Origin: Actinomortierella ambigua
Lineage: Eukaryota; Mortierellomycota; Mortierellomycetes; Mortierellales; Mortierellaceae
DNA: 20,580 nucleotides
NCBI GenBank assembly: GCA_016098155.1
Contig: JAAAJB010000610.1
Coordinates: 1-20,580 of the forward strand
Direction of reading: 5' to 3'
A model generated the notes under the pieces. That model was not told where the DNA came from and made no database searches. It saw only the letters and a program-made list of their open reading frames with translations. Positions 16,928-20,580 of the stretch are shown here, one piece after another. The stretch's first letter is position 1; every line of letters starts with the position of its first letter. Both the position numbers and the translations under genes were made by a program.

Positions 16928-18121
16928 GAATGCACTACGCATTGGCATCCTGGGAGCTGCCAGAATCACACCGAATTCGTTGATCTTGCCCGCGCGGACG
17001 TTGTCCTCGATTGTCGTCGTGTCTGTCGCTGCGCGAGACCACGCCAAGGCGATCGAGTATGCCAAAAAGTGGGACATCCCGACCACGCATGCGTCCTACC
17101 AGGAGCTGATCGATGACCCAACGATCGACTGTATCTACAACCCTCTGCCGAACAGCCTGCACTTTGCCTGGACAAAGCTGGCCCTTGAGGCCGGCAAGCA
17201 CGTCCTGCTCGAAAAGCCAGCCACTTCAAACGCCGACCAGGCCAGGGAGCTGTTTGCTCTGGCCAAGGCGAAGGACCTCGTCTTGCTCGAAGCCTTTCAT
17301 TATCGCTTCCACCCGGCCTCGCTCTACTTTCGAGACCTCGTGCTGAACCATGCCAAAGACAACAAACATCCGATCCAAAAGATCACCGCCATTCTCACAT
17401 TCTTCTCAATCTACCCCGCCACCGATATCCGCTACCAGTACGACCTCGCTGGTGGCGCTCTCATGGACATGGGCTCCTACACCATCAATGCAATTCGCTA
17501 CTTCACCGACAGCAACGTCGAGTCCATTGAGGAGACCCTTCCCACGTCGATAAAGCCCAATCTCGATGGGCGCTTCGAGGCCGTGTTGCGGCTCGAGAAC
17601 GGCGCCACAGCTGAGATCATTGCAGCCCTTAATAATCCGTGGTTGGAATGGCGTTCATGGCAGGAGATCACTCCCCGAATCGTGGTCGAGACAGACGACA
17701 AGATCTTTACCTATGGCGTCTACATCCTTCCTGGTGTAAGTTGATGTTTCTCTGTCTCTTTTTACTTTTTTTTTTCCCACACTTTTTTTTTTGTAGCTCA
17801 GCGATGTCTTCCCTCCCCCCTATTTCTTCTTTCACACCACAAACTCACTACCAAACGCTGTTTACCGTTTGCTTCCCATAGGGATATCATTACCTCACCG
17901 TGAAGGACAAAAAGACGGGCAAAACAGAAAACCTCCCCAAGCAGTATCAAGATGGCCACCAGACCTACCAATACCAGCTGCGTGCCTTCGTCGAGGCTGT
18001 CCGCAAGGGCGGTTACGAACACAGCGACATTCCTGGTTGGGTCACCGGTGAGGATTCTATCACCAATATGGCCATCATCGACTCCCTCTACAAGCACGCC
18101 AACATGAAACTTCGCGTTTAA
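16670..18121 (+). CDS. Gfo/Idh/MocA-family NAD(P)-dependent dehydrogenase (dihydrodiol or D-xylose dehydrogenase-like)
   Basis: Predicted cytosolic oxidoreductase of sugars or diols using NAD(P). Exons 16670-16738, 16929-17735 and 17882-18121 join, all in phase 0, to 371 residues. Donors are GTAAGA and GTAAGT; acceptors end CTCTCTAG and TTCCCATAG. The N-terminal Rossmann domain has RIGILGAARI (27-36) and the family signature EKP at 118-120, whose lysine contacts the cofactor and substrate. EAFHYRFHP (144-152) and GGALMDMGSY (198-207) are typical of the dimeric dihydrodiol dehydrogenase and fungal D-xylose dehydrogenase branch. The C-terminal domain forms the beta-sheet platform and ends HANMKLRV. 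Length is normal for the family (about 330-390). Its 3' end faces that of Use1, with 92 bases between the stop codons. The first intron ends in a (CT)27 microsatellite that serves as its pyrimidine tract. Confidence 0.93.
16873..16926. repeat. (CT)27 microsatellite forming the intron 3' end
   Basis: 54 bases of perfect CT repeat directly followed by the acceptor AG and the exon codons N-A-L-R-I-G of the dehydrogenase. Confidence 0.95.
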
Positions 18122-18213
18122 ATCAAAAAAACAAAGTTGCGTAAAATTTTGGTCCTTTTCCCTTTTTTGATTCCCCCCTATTTTTTTCTTTAATTTTGCA
18201 GGTATCTTTAAAA

Positions 18214-18984
18214 TTAAAAAATTCGAATGACGAAAAACATGAATACAAAGACGAGGCACACCAGGAGAATGATACCCCAGATGATCCACTTGGTCTTGCG
18301 ACTTTGCTTCGAATATAGCTCCAGACGTGCTCGTTCCTTTCCTAGTCGTGAAATATTGCGATCTAGAGACATGTCCGCCTCGTCCAGGAGCTATACATTG
18401 TATGGAAAAAAAAAAAGACATGACCGCAGGGCTTTGATTAAAAATCAATCTTATCCCCAGAATGTGAAATAAATCAAATACATCCCTCTTCCGTTCCCCC
18501 ATGGATAGTAAAACGACAAGGATAAAGAAAAAAGAAAGTAGGCCTTACTCCAGAATTCCGCTCATCCATCAGCGTTTGGTTGATCGCCAATGCATTATGC
18601 CGCAACTGTTGCATCAAAATGGATAGACCATTCTCCATCTCCTCGCGAGCCGCCCGATCATTCTGCAACGCCGCCTCGACTTGCGCCTGTCCTTGAGGGA
18701 GGTTCGAACTGCTGCTGCTACCACCGCCTCCACCGATGCCACTATCTGATATCCGCAAGGCACTGCTCTCGTTAAAAGGTCTACAAATGTCCCAAAAAAT
18801 GGAAGGTTTGTTAGTAGTAAGAAACCAGGACCTTGAGATTTTTTTTTTTTTTTTGTAGAAGAAAATCTGGAATAGAGGAGATCAAACATACCTGCGTTCT
18901 CGAAGCTGTTGTGGTGCGTTATCGCTCCATGATTGTGATGCTCCTTGCTTGGTGGTATCCTATTGAAGAGCACAAGCCAAGAGC

Positions 18985-19016
<32 letters not shown>

Positions 19017-19884
19017 AGGGAGAGGAGTTCTTCCATTTAACACTGGCATCTCTTTTAGCTTCCTCTTTCTTCTTCGTCTTCCCTCTCCAAGAATTCTGTG
19101 AAATACCTGAAAGAGTTCAGTCCGCATCTCTCGTTCTGCCCGCCGGCTCATCTTCAAGGCGTTTTCATTCTCGCGATTCTTCTCTGCTTGTGTCTGGATT
19201 GTATGGGTGATCATCCGTGTCTGTGATAAGCTCTTATTCACTGGTGAGATCTATTTTTTAAGACCAAAGGAATGATATCAGTCGGAAGGGGAAGGGGGTT
19301 GGTGGGAGAAATCAATCCACAAAAAAAACCCACAATAGCAATGGTCAACATACAAGTTTGCTGCCGTCCAACATGCTTGCAAGTGAGTCGACCTTTCGAC
19401 TGTATTCCTTGAGTGCTGTTAAATCTGCTTGTCCACTACCCGAGGAGGAGAAGGAGACTGCAATCGTTAGTACATCAGTGGAACAAAAGGCTCGAGGGAC
19501 CGGATAAAAAAAAAGAGAGAAGAGAGAGAGGGAAGGGAAAGAGTATGGCGGGGATTTCCTTACCTATATGTAGCTTCCTCTTCAAGGTCGAGTAGCATCT
19601 CGCCTAGCACTCGAACATTCTAAAAAAAAAGTATGGTAGAATGAGAAAAGAGAGGAGTCTTTTGTCAAGACATCTTTCTACACTGACGCTCCTTTTTGGT
19701 GGCGTGAAAGAGCAAAAGGAAGACATACGGCCAGATACTTCTCTCGCTCGGTGCCTTGCAAGATGCGCTCAGACCCTTGGACGATGGCATCGCATTTGGC
19801 CATCAGTCGTCGAAAGTTGACCTCCAGCGCCGATGGAATAGGTGTGGCCATGAGTAAAGGAATGTTGGCCATAGCAGTTGGCAT
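18214..19884 (-). CDS. USE1: SNARE protein Use1 (ER retrograde-traffic Q-SNARE)
   Basis: Tail-anchored SNARE of the ER membrane, acting with Sec20 and Ufe1-type partners and Sec22 in fusion of Golgi-derived COPI vesicles. Seven exons: 19884-19729, 19619-19564, 19435-19354, 19250-19107, 18959-18892, 18780-18549 and 18390-18214. They join in frame to 304 residues, longer than yeast or human Use1 (about 250). All donors are GTATGT, GTAAGG or GTATTT; acceptors end in TAG. The N-terminal part is helical (NFRRLMAKCDAIVQ). The SNARE motif is about 212-270, followed by KTKW and one membrane span (281-301, IIWGIILLVCLVFVFMFFVI) with only RIF after it. Alignment by eye with human Use1 places D241 (LMDER) at the zero layer, where Use1 proteins characteristically have Asp. 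A Gly/Ser loop (about 177-186) precedes the motif. Other tail-anchored SNAREs are less likely because of the Use1-like end. Confidence 0.87.
18985..19010. repeat. (AG)13 microsatellite in a Use1 intron
   Basis: Reads as CT repeat on the Use1 coding strand, 25-50 bases before the acceptor of the fourth intron, next to further CCCT repeats. Confidence 0.9.
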
Positions 19885-20186
19885 GGTGGGTGAACCTTGG
19901 TGTCAATGGTGTTCTGGGTGGGAGGGCAATGATGGAGAGAGAGGTTTTGGTGGTGGCATGTACAATGCAATGGGCCACATATTAAAAATTTAGCAGTCCA
20001 CAGACGCGACACGCGACAAGAATGGTGGCGATCCATCCGGATCAACTGCGCCTGTGACAAATCTATGGTGGATAAAGCCGCATTTCTTATATGAAGAATG
20101 GAAGCTTGACGTTCCCACCCTGTGCACTATCTCTACACAAACGAGTACGAATCTGTGGGTGTGGACATGGAGTCTAGTTGTAGACA
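19885..20186. promoter_or_regulatory. Use1 upstream region, possibly divergent promoter
   Basis: No reading frame of note. It must contain the Use1 promoter. If the frame at 20187 is real the region is a divergent promoter. No clear TATA box is seen for Use1. Confidence 0.4.
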
Positions 20187-20438
20187 ATGCCCCCCCCCCT
20201 CCCACTGCCACCGCCGCTTGCCCGACATCGCATCGAGGCAGTAGATGACGACGACAACAGCGATGATGATCAAAGAGTGGAGTTTCCGCCACCCCTGGGC
20301 CTTTCTGACCTTTTGTCCTTTGGACTTGTCGTCACTTTAGTTTTGGTCTCTCTCGTTGTAGAGTCTATGCTTACATCCCCCCCCCTTCATCTGCCTTATG
20401 TCTTTCCTGGGTCACCTTTCTTCATTCGATCCAATTAA
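20187..20438 (+). CDS. possible start of a proline-rich, acidic protein near the right edge
   Basis: Tentative. An ATG at 20187 opens with MPPPLPLPPPLARHR, then an acidic run (VDDDDNSDDD), then VEFPPPLGLSDLL. The frame stays open to a stop at 20436, giving 83 residues, with a hydrophobic stretch (LVVTLVLVSLVV). A CTGAC branch-like site, T-rich tract and acceptor TCACTTTAG (20300-20340) inside this frame suggest that an intron may interrupt it, so the C-terminal half may not be coding as read. On the opposite strand the same DNA gives a hydrophobic run flanked by basic residues, so the strand is not certain. No family recognised. Confidence 0.25.
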   Translation: MPPPLPLPPPLARHRIEAVDDDDNSDDDQRVEFPPPLGLSDLLSFGLVVTLVLVSLVVESMLTSPPLHLPYVFPGSPFFIRSN

Positions 20439-20580
20439 TTGCGAAGAGCGGCCGCGTCTCGCAGATCGCGGGATGGGTTTGCGCAGAAGAATGAAGCCCT
20501 CTCTTGAAGCCTGTAAAAAAAAAAATGGGACACAGTCTTCAAGCGACTCCACAGTCACCACAGGAACCCCAGAGAAAAAC
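20439..20580. other. right edge, nothing supported
   Basis: Short sequence with a GCGGCCGC site and an A run; no feature can be assigned. Confidence 0.3.

Noticed and set aside
16670..18121. Could the dehydrogenase be bacterial in origin
   Set aside because: It has two spliceosomal introns in phase 0 and the residues of the eukaryotic dihydrodiol/xylose dehydrogenase branch; no sign of recent transfer.

Overview
The window looks like nuclear DNA of a filamentous fungus. It carries intron-rich genes with GT-AG introns, some with CTGAC-type branch sites, pyrimidine-rich leaders, TATA boxes, a nuclear gene for a mitochondrial ribosomal protein, a fungal-type tail-anchored SNARE and small secreted double-psi beta-barrel proteins. 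No viral, plasmid or bacterial mobile elements are visible. An early-diverging lineage such as Mucoromycota (Mortierella-like) is my guess from gene style; the sequence does not prove it. All gene models below were spliced by eye from splice sites, reading phase and family resemblance.

Left part (1-5850). On the minus strand lie the first exons of an unrecognised acidic protein that runs off the left edge (28-794), the three-exon gene for mitochondrial large-subunit protein mL43 (944-1866), and a two-exon gene for a small membrane protein (3061-3628). From 3.6 to 5.7 kb I see no confident gene. That stretch holds two strong DNA hairpins, a possible tiny spliced gene between them, and a possible 52-residue secreted peptide.

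Middle (6440-8700). A tandem duplication of about 1.1 kb carries two intronless genes for secreted DPBB (RlpA/barwin-like) proteins. Each copy has its own upstream control block, TATA box and a hairpin in the 3' region. The copies differ by one cysteine and by an insertion in the second promoter.

9380-12030 (minus). A five-exon gene encodes a La-module protein (La motif plus RRM) that most resembles LARP7. Its La motif is divergent, its introns are long, and its 3' end has competing exon choices.

Right part (12770-20580). Two tandem minus-strand genes encode two-domain GNAT/YitH-type acetyltransferases (12774-13760 and 14961-15977). The second is divergent to a plus-strand, three-exon Gfo/Idh/MocA dehydrogenase (16670-18121), which converges on a seven-exon minus-strand gene for the SNARE Use1 (18214-19884). 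A weak plus-strand reading frame starts near the right edge.

The genes do not form one pathway. They look like an ordinary gene-dense fungal segment with housekeeping functions (mitochondrial translation, ER SNARE, small-RNA binding) mixed with lineage-specific duplicates (DPBB pair, GNAT pair). I found no clear new multi-gene system. The most worthwhile leads are the LARP7-like gene, the DPBB duplication with its conserved non-coding blocks, and the hairpin-flanked locus at 4.4-4.8 kb.
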